Assembly: GCA_900317055.1 (NCBI GenBank)
Contig: ONFF01000021.1
Span: 1-64,000, forward strand
Direction: 5' to 3'
DNA from: an uncultured Bacteroidales bacterium
GTDB taxonomy: Bacteria > Bacteroidota > Bacteroidia > Bacteroidales > F082
Length of the DNA stretch: 64,000 nt
The translations under genes were made by a program, and so were the position numbers. A model generated the notes under the pieces. It had not been told where the DNA came from, made no database searches, and worked only from the letters and a program-made list of their open reading frames with translations. The stretch's first letter is position 1. Every line of letters starts with the position of its first letter. Of the stretch, positions 21,667 to 29,737 are shown in pieces.

Positions 21667-23483
21667 TGTTCACCTCCTTCCTCGAAATCGATGGTTATAG
21701 CAGAAGTTGTGGGTTGTGGCGCAGGCTCTTCTGCTTCAACCAACAGGCGTTCCTTCTGCTTGGGCAATACGCGTTGATAGACATCGTAAATGGCGGCGGG
21801 CAGTGCCACAAGCTGCACTTTGTCCTGGACTTCGTAAAAATTATCGTCGAACGCATAGCGACCTGGTGAGAAGATATAGATTTTCAACATTGATTTTCCC
21901 AACTCTAAAGTTTTGATGGCTTCTACCAACTCGGTGACCACCTCTTCGCGGTAAATAACGAGCATGTGCTTTTGCCCATTACTGAAATAGCGAGCCAACT
22001 GAGGTTTCAGTTTCAATGTACCGAGCAAAGGTTTCTCCTCATAAAGGTCTTCCTTGATACAAAGCAAATCGGTGGCCGCATTGACCAAAGCACGCATGTT
22101 GCGTTGGGTGCGCTCACGAGGAATAAAACCCGTGCGGTAGTAACGCAGGTTGTTGTCGTGCAAGCCTTCCACCTGTTGGCCTTTAGGTGTGGTGTAGCCT
22201 TGAATGACCCGTTTGTTGCGCTCGTAGGTGACTTGCTCACAAATACCATTCTCGTTGTTGGTGACAAGAATGCACTGGCGATGGCCGCCGTCCTCGGCAT
22301 TGAGTTGCATGGTGGCATGGAGGGTGGTGCCTGAGCCTGCAAAGAAATCGAGTATGGTAGAAGATGGGTTACTGGCAATCTTCTCGATGTATTTGATAAG
22401 AGAGGATGGTTTGGGATACGAGAAAATAAATTGTTGAATTATATTTGACAGCTCTGTTTTTGCCGTTCTTGTACTACCTACTGTTTCAAATGGCCAAATG
22501 GTACTGGCAGGTGTTGGGGTCATATTTTCCGCATATATACGGAAGTTGGGAGACCAACCCTTTTTCCCTTTTGTCCACTCTATTCTTTTAATCTCATCAT
22601 AATACTTTGTTTGACTCCATCTCCAACAGCCATTTTCTCCATTTGTCTCTTTGGGAAAAACTATCGTTCCGTCAGGGGCCTCAATTCCATAATATAAGCT
22701 CTCACTTTTATGGCCTCCCATTAATCTTAATGGTTTAAGGTAATATAACCTACCCTCTTCATCTGTCTTGTTATAATGCTCGGGAATATCATCTGGCATA
22801 ATTCTTTGGAGAACAAAATCACTTTTCTGATACACAAGAATATAATCGTGTCTCACGGTAAAGCCTTTAACATCCATTCTAGGACTATCTGTTTTCTCCC
22901 AGATAACATTTCCAGTAAAACTATCTGCCCCAAATACCTCATCGCAAAGCAGTTTCAGGTTGGCCTGTTCATTATCATCGATAGAAATGAAAATCACGCC
23001 TTTATCGGAAAGCAGGCGTTTGGCAATACGAAGGCGTTTGCTCATGAAAGAGAGCCATTTGGAATGCCGGAATGCATCTTCTCTCTCAACATAAGGTATT
23101 GTACGATATTCGTCACAGAAATCATCATAATAAGCAAAATCCTTGTTGCCTGTATTGTAAGGCGGATCGATATAGATAACATCAATCTTGCCTTCGTGGG
23201 TGTAGCTGAGAGCAGTGAGGGCTTCGAGGTTGTCGCCCTCAATTAGTATATGGTTGGGTGCGTTGGGTTGGTCGCTTATGAGTGCGCGCTCTTTAACTTC
23301 GGTCAGTACTGGCAACTCGTCGCGTAGGCGTTCTTCTATATCCTCGGGTTTGTCCTCCCATACAAGGCCGTATTTCTTGTGCTGCCTGAGCAAGCCTATC
23401 AGATTGCTCTTCTCCTCGTTGGTGAGGCCTTCGAGGTCACGGAGCTTTTTTATGAGTTCTGTTTTGTCAATACGTCCGCTCAT
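21663..23483 (-). CDS. DNA adenine-N6 methyltransferase (Mod-like, beta class)
   Basis: A 606-residue methyltransferase, first gene of the seven-gene operon. The catalytic motif IV, DPPYNTGNKDF (106-116), precedes the SAM-binding motif I, LDFFAGSGTT (~377-386), the beta-class order used by type III Mod enzymes. The central part between them is a likely target-recognition domain; its local AT content is higher than that of the flanks, as is common for exchanged recognition domains. It should methylate adenine at an unknown site and may set self/non-self for the operon. A pairing with the DndD/HerA-type ATPases is unusual. Confidence 0.9.
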   Translation of the reverse strand: MSGRIDKTELIKKLRDLEGLTNEEKSNLIGLLRQHKKYGLVWEDKPEDIEERLRDELPVLTEVKERALISDQPNAPNHILIEGDNLEALTALSYTHEGKIDVIYIDPPYNTGNKDFAYYDDFCDEYRTIPYVEREDAFRHSKWLSFMSKRLRIAKRLLSDKGVIFISIDDNEQANLKLLCDEVFGADSFTGNVIWEKTDSPRMDVKGFTVRHDYILVYQKSDFVLQRIMPDDIPEHYNKTDEEGRLYYLKPLRLMGGHKSESLYYGIEAPDGTIVFPKETNGENGCWRWSQTKYYDEIKRIEWTKGKKGWSPNFRIYAENMTPTPASTIWPFETVGSTRTAKTELSNIIQQFIFSYPKPSSLIKYIEKIASNPSSTILDFFAGSGTTLHATMQLNAEDGGHRQCILVTNNENGICEQVTYERNKRVIQGYTTPKGQQVEGLHDNNLRYYRTGFIPRERTQRNMRALVNAATDLLCIKEDLYEEKPLLGTLKLKPQLARYFSNGQKHMLVIYREEVVTELVEAIKTLELGKSMLKIYIFSPGRYAFDDNFYEVQDKVQLVALPAAIYDVYQRVLPKQKERLLVEAEEPAPQPTTSAITIDFEEGGEQ

Positions 23484-23550
23484 CGTTGTCTTCTCCTATT
23501 CGTTAGGGTACAACAATGGCTGACAGATGCTTGGATTAGATTGTTCATTT

Positions 23551-23752
23551 GTTTGGTCGACTTTTGAGATCTAAACGCTTCTGTATGGTATGCTGAAAAA
23601 TGGGTCGTACCCGAAATCATCCATGTCCTAGAAATCGGGTAGTCGACCAAGATCACCCTTGAAGCGAACACTTCAGATAACGGGTACGCCATACAGGCGT
23701 ATCCATTGTCCGAGGTTGCTTCAATGTTTGGTCGACATTTTGATTTCTAAAC
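23551..23752. repeat. Structured repeats in the divergent mod/CHAT intergenic region
   Basis: Two direct copies, GTTTGGTCGACTTTTGAGAT (from 23551) and GTTTGGTCGACATTTTGATT (from 23726), both continue to CTAAAC. Between them lie inverted pieces: GTCGACCAA at 23642, GGGTCGTACCCG (23612-23623) against CGGGTAGTCGACC, and CTGTATGG against CCATACAG (23688 region). The layout suggests a binding array for a regulator or a recombination site; I know no exact parallel. Confidence 0.6.
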
Positions 23753-23759
23753 CTCAGTC

Positions 23760-23778
23760 ATAAGATACGATATCTTAT
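23760..23778. promoter_or_regulatory. Perfect palindrome, likely operator
   Basis: ATAAGATA-CGA-TATCTTAT is a perfect inverted repeat with 8-base arms and a 3-base centre, typical of a dimeric repressor site. It lies between the two divergent defence-like modules. A further hairpin (CTGCC ... GGCAG) follows at about 23790-23819. Confidence 0.5.
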
Positions 23779-23878
23779 TCAGCAATATGTCTGCCAGTCG
23801 CTTTTTGTGCGAAAGGCAGGGGCAAAGATAGGGAAAAATCTGAATAAGAAAGGAAATGGGTGGAAAAATCCCATGCAT

Positions 23879-23922
23879 CCCATTAGTTCAATGCGCCAGA
23901 TGAGGGCTTCGATTTTAATAGA
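23879..23922. repeat. Direct repeat, left copy flanking the CHAT module
   Basis: CCCATTAGTTCAATGCGCCA ... GGGCTTCGATTTTAATAGA. An imperfect second copy in the same orientation stands at 27750-27792, beyond the CHAT and membrane genes. The pair looks like a cassette boundary or a trace of insertion. Confidence 0.7.
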
Positions 23923-23955
23923 TACGCACAAACCTCAAAAATAATGAACTAAATG

Positions 23956-23987
23956 TTTGTCAAATAGAATAGAAACATATACTTTTG
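23956..23987 (+). promoter_or_regulatory. Bacteroidota-type promoter for the CHAT gene
   Basis: The -33 box TTTG (23956-23959) and -7 box TACTTTTG (23980-23987) are 20 bases apart, matching the TTTG/TAnnTTTG consensus. Transcription would begin near 23994, giving an untranslated leader of about 115 bases. Confidence 0.75.
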
Positions 23988-24110
23988 CATCGGGTAGAAA
24001 GGATTGCCCAGACGGGACTTCGGCATTCTGACAACTAAAAATCAAAAGACCAAGATAGGAAGTGCTTTAAACGGCATGTGGCTACTCTATAGCTTTTTGT
24101 TTTGACAAAG

Positions 24111-26306
24111 ATGGAAATGAACTCACAAAATTCGACATACGCAATCATCAGATATTTTGTGATGATGGGTAAGCGAACAGAACCCAATCCTATCGCTGTT
24201 TTACCCCCGTCATTTATGAAACATGACTTGTTGCAGAATCTAACCAGACTGCCGCATAACGTGTATCATTATCTGGAGGGTTGTAACTATCTGCAGCGGG
24301 TATTATGGTCGGGTGGACAGAGTGCACTTCATGTGGACTTTATTTTCAATGACTCTATTATGGAGCCGTCGCTTCAAGCGGCTCTTAGCAATGGACTTAA
24401 TGTATTCTTGATTTGTTCTAACAATGACGACGACTTGATAGAGATGAATATCAGTTTGTCGCGTGTTTGCCCGAAGAATTGTTTGTTCTGGGTAGAAAAA
24501 GACAAGAAGAATACCTTTTTGATGCCCAAGGTTATCACTAGCAGTGATGAGTTTTGGGACTTCCTATTTAGTTATTCTGAGCCTTTGAGGGAATCTGTTG
24601 ATGACCCGCTGTGTGTTCCTTTGTGTACTGGTAGTGTGGTATTTCCCTATTTCAAACCTGCTAATATCACCTTCTTTACCTTGTCATCGGCATTGGGCAA
24701 TTGGGGCGTGGACACAAAAATCAATGTGCAAATAGAGAAAGTGCATATTGAAGAAAACACACGCGAAGCACTTGGCAATATGTATGAATGGACAAGGCAG
24801 GAAAAGTGTGTGGATATTATAGGCCAACTATACAGTTTGTGCCACGATGGGTATAAGACAACCCATACACCAATTCACGGGTTCAGTGACCAAAATTATC
24901 CTCCATTGCTGATAGCAGCGCCATATACGACGAAAGATGTGAGAGAAACCTTCAAGTTCATGTCACGCGAGGTGGAAGAGATGAAGGCGGTTGACAAAGT
25001 AGTGGAACTTGAACAAACCCCCAACTATTGCTATGATGTAAAGGCGACTGAGATTGGCATTGGTTTCAATATAATGAACCAATTTATCAATACATTTCAC
25101 GCTAATCGGTTAGATTTTATTGATTTTGCAGCAAACCTACATTGCTCTTTTCGCTTCTCGCCTTATTTACGATTGCCTCTTGTGTGTAAGAGCGTGAATG
25201 CTGAATTATCTTATGTAAGTGCCAAAAACAATGGCAAGTTGGCCTATTCAAAAGACCCATTGGCATACAACAACGCCATCCATAAAGTAGGAGAATTATT
25301 GTCAAACAAACTGCTGGCACCCAAGACGAAGAAGTTGTTGGAACGTATGCCAGCACAAGTGGTGGCTATAACGGATTTACCGATAGAGTGGTTGGAAGTG
25401 GATGGTGTCCCCTTGGGATTCAGCCATGATGTTTGTCGAATACCAGAGACTCCCGCATCAGGTTTGCTGACACATTATTTGATTTCAAGGTTATCGTCTC
25501 ATTACAAAATACCAGCCGACATCTTGAGCAAGACACTTTTAGTGTATGGTTGCAGGGAAGATGATTTCAAAAAGTGGCAGGACATGGCAGATATTGCCGC
25601 ACAAGCTTTGGGTGCAAAGTCGGTAATATGCCAGAGTTTAGATGAATTTGAAGCTGCTGTGAAGACACATAGACCTGAATTGATGATTATTGATACGCAT
25701 GGCAGCACAGACTTGCAAACGCATCAGAGCTACATCATGATGGGAAAAGAGAAGGTGTATCCGAAAGACATTGCTGAAAGAGGTATTTATGCACGAATGA
25801 TATTCATTTCGGCTTGCAATACGGCTCCTTGCTATAATGATGTGAACACGGTAGGTAACGGGTTTTTGGAGGCTGGAGCGTCGGCAGTTACATCATCGTA
25901 TTTGCCATTGGACGTGGATGAATCGTCGTTACTTTATATCCGCATTATGAACCAGCTTAACATAGCGGCAAAGAAAGGTCTTCATCGTAATTGGCTTGCC
26001 TTTATCTCTCATATACTTAGGACTTCTTTTATTATGGCTCCATTAGAGCCATCTGCGAATGGAGGCAAGGAAATAGACCCTATGCTGACGGGGAAGCTGA
26101 ATACTATCTCGATGGTTTTTGAAAATAGAGCCAAGTTATATAGAAAGCTGCAAAACAGGGAAGAAGTGGAAGGGCTGCAATATGATTACTCGAAAGTGGT
26201 GCCTCACTACCTGATGTACACGACAGTAGGTCGTGCAGACCTTATTGAGTTCGAAGTTTCAGCGAGAAAGAGGCATGAAGTGTTTGAAAAGATGATGGTA
26301 AATTAA
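24111..26306 (+). CDS. CHAT-domain (caspase-fold) protease
   Basis: A 731-residue protein with a C-terminal CHAT domain. The catalytic pair is visible: His ~530 in LMIIDTHGSTD and Cys ~569 in IFISACNTAPC, spaced as in CHAT proteases, followed by GNGFLEAGASAVTSSYLPLD. The ~480 residues before it show no domain I can name and may be a sensor. CHAT proteases act as effectors in several bacterial immune systems, including Craspase and gasdermin-linked pairs. I use ATG 24111; a TTG lies three codons upstream. The membrane protein follows after 12 bases, so the two probably function together. Confidence 0.82.
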   Translation: MEMNSQNSTYAIIRYFVMMGKRTEPNPIAVLPPSFMKHDLLQNLTRLPHNVYHYLEGCNYLQRVLWSGGQSALHVDFIFNDSIMEPSLQAALSNGLNVFLICSNNDDDLIEMNISLSRVCPKNCLFWVEKDKKNTFLMPKVITSSDEFWDFLFSYSEPLRESVDDPLCVPLCTGSVVFPYFKPANITFFTLSSALGNWGVDTKINVQIEKVHIEENTREALGNMYEWTRQEKCVDIIGQLYSLCHDGYKTTHTPIHGFSDQNYPPLLIAAPYTTKDVRETFKFMSREVEEMKAVDKVVELEQTPNYCYDVKATEIGIGFNIMNQFINTFHANRLDFIDFAANLHCSFRFSPYLRLPLVCKSVNAELSYVSAKNNGKLAYSKDPLAYNNAIHKVGELLSNKLLAPKTKKLLERMPAQVVAITDLPIEWLEVDGVPLGFSHDVCRIPETPASGLLTHYLISRLSSHYKIPADILSKTLLVYGCREDDFKKWQDMADIAAQALGAKSVICQSLDEFEAAVKTHRPELMIIDTHGSTDLQTHQSYIMMGKEKVYPKDIAERGIYARMIFISACNTAPCYNDVNTVGNGFLEAGASAVTSSYLPLDVDESSLLYIRIMNQLNIAAKKGLHRNWLAFISHILRTSFIMAPLEPSANGGKEIDPMLTGKLNTISMVFENRAKLYRKLQNREEVEGLQYDYSKVVPHYLMYTTVGRADLIEFEVSARKRHEVFEKMMVN

Positions 26307-26318
26307 TTTTTCTGCGAT

Positions 26319-27305
26319 ATGAAATCTGAAGTTAAGATTCTTGGACTTGATACTATTGAGCTGCATTATTGGCTGAATGATGGTTCGCACACGATGGATG
26401 CATACATTTTCAATAGATGTGAGCATGAATTTCTTGGTATTATAAACGAGGTAACAACGAAGCTAAAGATTCAAGTTGATGTAGAAGTTGAGCCGTTAGG
26501 TGAAGGAGGTATTAGGGCATGGTTCAAGTTTGCCAAGAAAAATGAAAAGGCGATAAAGGTCGCTTTTTTGGTATACTTGTTAACACAGGTGCTTCTTACT
26601 CCATTGACAACTACGCTGGAATATACAACGCAGAAAGCTTTGGAGTACATCTTTGAGGATAGAGAGTTAAAGGAACTGCTTGAAGAAAAGAAAAAAGAGG
26701 AATTAAGGCAAGAAATCATTAAGATTAAGGCTGAAACCGAAAGGCTGTGTGATTCGATTGACGAGAACAAGATTAAGAAGAAACGTTCTAATTACTATGA
26801 AGAAGCCTCAAAATGTAGGAAGATAGAGAAGATAACCGTGAGTGCTACAGATGCTGAAAAGACCCCAGACCTAATAAGCCATGATATACTGGCAACAGAA
26901 TTCAAGCAATATATAATGACTTCTGATGATTTGGAGCCAGACTGTGATGATAATGCGACGATTGAAATAATCTCTCCTGTTCTGAAAAAGGGGAAGTATC
27001 AATGGTTGGGCATTTATTGCGGAGGTGTAATTCAGTTCAAAATGAAGTCGGATGAATTTAAGAATATGGTGTTGACAGGTCAAGTCCCTTTCAAAAATGG
27101 TTCATCGATTGTTTGCCAGCTGGTGACCAGTAAAAAGATAGATAGTCAAGGTGATGTTAAGGTGATAGGATATGAGGTGACAAAGGTATATAAGTTCTTT
27201 GAAAATGACACTCCAATTGAAACCCCAGAAGGTCGTCGCAAACGTCAGAAAAAAGAAGCGGAAAAGAACCAAATGGAACTTTTCAATGCGGAAGATTTTA
27301 ATTGA
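26319..27305 (+). CDS. Single-pass membrane protein, partner of the CHAT protease
   Basis: A 328-residue protein of unknown family. Residues 1-78 form a soluble N-terminal part, 81-100 a membrane segment (VAFLVYLLTQVLLTPLTTTL), ~113-150 a strongly charged coiled coil (EDRELKELLEEKKKEELRQE), and ~190-300 a beta-rich domain (TIEIISPVLKKGKYQWLGIY). The tail is very basic (RRKRQKKEAEKNQ). Its position directly after the protease suggests a membrane substrate, anchor or sensor. Whether the protease cleaves it is unknown. Confidence 0.75.
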   Translation: MKSEVKILGLDTIELHYWLNDGSHTMDAYIFNRCEHEFLGIINEVTTKLKIQVDVEVEPLGEGGIRAWFKFAKKNEKAIKVAFLVYLLTQVLLTPLTTTLEYTTQKALEYIFEDRELKELLEEKKKEELRQEIIKIKAETERLCDSIDENKIKKKRSNYYEEASKCRKIEKITVSATDAEKTPDLISHDILATEFKQYIMTSDDLEPDCDDNATIEIISPVLKKGKYQWLGIYCGGVIQFKMKSDEFKNMVLTGQVPFKNGSSIVCQLVTSKKIDSQGDVKVIGYEVTKVYKFFENDTPIETPEGRRKRQKKEAEKNQMELFNAEDFN

Positions 27306-27649
27306 TGAAGCACCTTCTCCAAGTATGGTTTGTATTCAGTCGGTGTGCGCTTGCTGCAATACATGGCGTAGACCAGATTAAGGTACCTTTCTCTGTCCAA
27401 ATGGCATTTGACTTCCAAATCGTCAAACTGTTGCTGCAAGTTCTAGTCGTCGCCGCGCAGAAAATCATAGTCGAACTGCATGACCGTGCGGAAAGGAAAG
27501 CGACCGCCCGCTGGAATGTCGTCAATCTCTACATTGGGTTCAAACACATACGACACCTTACGCCGCCGTTTACGCGGGAGGAATATGGGGAAGCATAGGA
27601 TGTTCTTAGCTGGATATAAGGGCATGGCATAAAAAAGTAGCAAGTTCAA
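27302..27649 (-). pseudogene. Degraded gene with internal TAG stop
   Basis: On the minus strand one frame runs MNLLLFYAMPLYPAKNILCF ... FPFRTVMQFDYDFLRGDD, then a TAG stop (27443-27445), then continues in the same frame with NLQQQFDDLEVKCHLDRERY and YAMYCSKRTPTEYKPYLEKV up to about 27302. Both halves look protein-like (charged, aromatic) and belong together. I do not recognise the family. It overlaps the tail of the membrane protein gene by a few bases. Confidence 0.4.
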
Positions 27650-27749
27650 AAACTGAAATTCAACAACGAAAAAGACGAATTTTTGTCATTTATGGTTGTT
27701 TATATGGTTTTTATGCGTATTTTTGCACTCGATATGACCTCCCTCGCTT

Positions 27750-27792
27750 CCCGTTAGTTCAGCGCACCAGGGGGGGCTTCGATTTTTATTGA
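27750..27792. repeat. Direct repeat, right copy flanking the CHAT module
   Basis: CCCGTTAGTTCAGCGCACCA ... GGGCTTCGATTTTTATTGA matches the 23879 copy at roughly 33 of 43 positions, in the same orientation. A TATTTTTG promoter-like box lies just upstream (27718-27725). The rest of 27650-28070 holds an inverted repeat ATCGGCGA/TCGCCGAT near 27924-27956 and no visible gene. Confidence 0.7.
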
Positions 27793-28077
27793 GGATCCCA
27801 ACTTTTGATATAAACGAGACCCTATACGTTTTTTGTCTTTTTTCTTTGCACCACAATTAAAAGCTACAAGACCATTCTGATAAAACGACCATAAAACCCA
27901 AAAATCGAAATCGAAAAGAAGAAAATCGGCGACAAATAGTGGATTTTATCGCCGATAACGAAATTTCAGACCCAAAAACCGTTTCGAAAGCCATTGTAGC
28001 TTATTGCCATCTTCAACGCCACATTGGGCAAACAAAGTGGGCTTGCAAAACTTGAATCGAATTAAGGTGCGACCTCT

Positions 28078-28139
28078 TTGGGCGAACGGTATTTGGCCAA
28101 ACGGGTGAACGAATTTTGGCCAAATGGGTGAACAAATGG
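28078..28139. repeat. Tandem repeat upstream of the DUF4143 ATPase
   Basis: A unit of about 23 bases, TTTGGCCAAACGGGTGAACG / TTTGGCCAAATGGGTGAACA, occurs twice in full and once partly (TTTGGGCGAACGG). The copies sit roughly 50-100 bases before the -33 box of the next gene, where an upstream regulator site would be expected. Confidence 0.65.
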
Positions 28140-28169
28140 ATAAAAAGTCCCAAAGAACATCAAAAACAC

Positions 28170-28201
28170 TTGCATTTATGTAAAAAATGTGTGTATCTTT
28201 G
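28170..28201 (+). promoter_or_regulatory. Bacteroidota-type promoter for the DUF4143 ATPase
   Basis: TTG (28170-28172) and TATCTTTG (28194-28201) are 21 bases apart. Downstream, ACTGTTTT ... AAAACAGT (28203-28224) forms a hairpin at the transcript start, which could be an operator or an mRNA-stabilising stem. Confidence 0.7.
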
Positions 28202-28260
28202 CACTGTTTTACTTTAAAAACAGTCGTAAACCCGACTAAAGTTAAAATAAATGCCGAGTT

Positions 28261-29580
28261 ATGGATATTGCAAGAAATGATTATGTCGCACAATTGGTGG
28301 CCAAAAGTTGGAATGGCAAAGTGAAGATTATCACGGGGATTCGTCGTTCTGGTAAGTCTTACTTGTTATCTCATCTATATAAACAATATCTGCTTCAGAA
28401 CGGAGTGGAGGAAGACTGTTTTGCGGAGATAGATTTGGAGCTGAAGAGCAATATCGCCTATCGTAATCCAAATACGTTGTATGAGTATATCATGGAAAAG
28501 TGCAAAGACAAGCAACGCAAGTATTATGTCTTTATTGATGAGATACAATTGTGCGCCAAAGTCAGGAATCCAAATATAGATGCTTCATTGGTGTATGAAG
28601 AAGACCAAGACCTGCTTTGTACTACATTTTATGATGTCTTGAATGATTTGCGCACACAACCCAATATGGATGTGTATGTAACTGGCAGCAATTCCAAGAT
28701 GCTCTCCAAAGACATTGTAACCAATTTTCGCGACCGAGGAAGCGAAATCAAGGTTTATCCATTATCATTTGCGGAGTACTATGCTTTTGCTGGATTGGAG
28801 AAATCCGATGCATTGGAACAATACATGACCTTTGGAGGAATGCCTCTTGCTGTGTTGGAGACAGACGAAAATGAAAAGCAAAAGTACCTTGCCGATTTGC
28901 ATAAAAACGTGTTCGTTAAAGATATAGTTGAGCGTTACCACTTGAAAGATGATGTGGTTATTGATGCTCTAACGAATGTGCTTTATTCGTCGGTGGGTTC
29001 TCTGACCAATCCACATAAATTAGTGAATACCATCGGTACGATGATGTCGTTGAAGACAACAGATCCAACTATTAAAACATACTTGGATTATTTGGAGGAT
29101 GCCTTTCTCTTTGCTGCTGCAGAGCGGTACGATGTAAAAGGCAAGCGGTATTTTGAGAATATCAAGAAATACTATGCTATGGATTTGGGGCTGCGCAACG
29201 CTCGCCTCAATTTTCGCCAGCTGGAACGCTCACACCTGATGGAGAATATGATTTACAACGAATTGATTCGTCGAGGCTATCGTGTGGACGTGGGTGTTGT
29301 AGAGGTTGAACGGATGATTGAGGGCAAGCGGAAGCAAGTGCAATATGAGATAGATTTTGTGTTAAATAAAGGTTCGGAGAAGATTTATGTCCAATCTGCA
29401 CTCCACGTTGATACCGCTGAAAAAAGGGAACAGGAATCTTTTTCGTTGCGCAATACCCGCGATTCGTTCCGTAAGGTTGTCGTATTAGACGGCAATGCCC
29501 GTCCCTGGACTGATGAAGACGGCGTGAACTATATGGGGGTGATACCATTTATGCTGGACCCCAATCTGGTGCGCTTTTAA
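28261..29580 (+). CDS. AAA-family ATPase with DUF4143 domain
   Basis: A 439-residue ATPase of the widespread AAA_14/DUF4143 family. Walker A is GIRRSGKS (~26-33), Walker B YVFIDEIQL (~92-100), with a sensor-like VTGSNSKML (~140-148). The C-terminal DUF4143 part contains a PD-(D/E)XK-like region (YEIDFVLNKGSEKIYVQSA). The family is common in Bacteroidales and often lies in variable regions, but its function is unknown. The gene has its own promoter and an upstream tandem repeat, so it is probably a single-gene unit. Confidence 0.85.
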   Translation: MDIARNDYVAQLVAKSWNGKVKIITGIRRSGKSYLLSHLYKQYLLQNGVEEDCFAEIDLELKSNIAYRNPNTLYEYIMEKCKDKQRKYYVFIDEIQLCAKVRNPNIDASLVYEEDQDLLCTTFYDVLNDLRTQPNMDVYVTGSNSKMLSKDIVTNFRDRGSEIKVYPLSFAEYYAFAGLEKSDALEQYMTFGGMPLAVLETDENEKQKYLADLHKNVFVKDIVERYHLKDDVVIDALTNVLYSSVGSLTNPHKLVNTIGTMMSLKTTDPTIKTYLDYLEDAFLFAAAERYDVKGKRYFENIKKYYAMDLGLRNARLNFRQLERSHLMENMIYNELIRRGYRVDVGVVEVERMIEGKRKQVQYEIDFVLNKGSEKIYVQSALHVDTAEKREQESFSLRNTRDSFRKVVVLDGNARPWTDEDGVNYMGVIPFMLDPNLVRF

Positions 29581-29675
29581 GACGGTTGATTGTATTCAAC
29601 AATATGGGCAAGGCTATTTGGGGTTGGGTGCAATTGAATGAAAGAAGGTGCTTCAAATTCAGGCAATATTTTTGG

Positions 29676-29721
29676 AAAAAAAAACGGGCGAAACCCATTA
29701 GGATTCCGCCCGATTCTGTTT
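29676..29721. terminator. Bidirectional terminator between the ATPase and lemA
   Basis: CGGGCG (29685-29690) pairs with CGCCCG (29707-29712), with further partial pairing inside. An A-run precedes it and a T-run follows, so it can end transcripts arriving from both convergent genes. Confidence 0.8.
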
Positions 29722-29737
29722 TTTGTAAACAAAGTAT

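Noticed and set aside
13987-23483. Phosphorothioate (Dnd) modification operon
   Set aside because: DndD- and DndE-like parts are present, but there is no DndA desulfurase, DndC PAPS-reductase-like protein or DndB in the operon, so sulfur modification cannot be claimed.
27946-28293. 115-codon minus-strand frame before the DUF4143 ATPase
   Set aside because: It covers the promoter and the tandem repeat of the ATPase gene and its translation repeats with the DNA repeat; no protein features.
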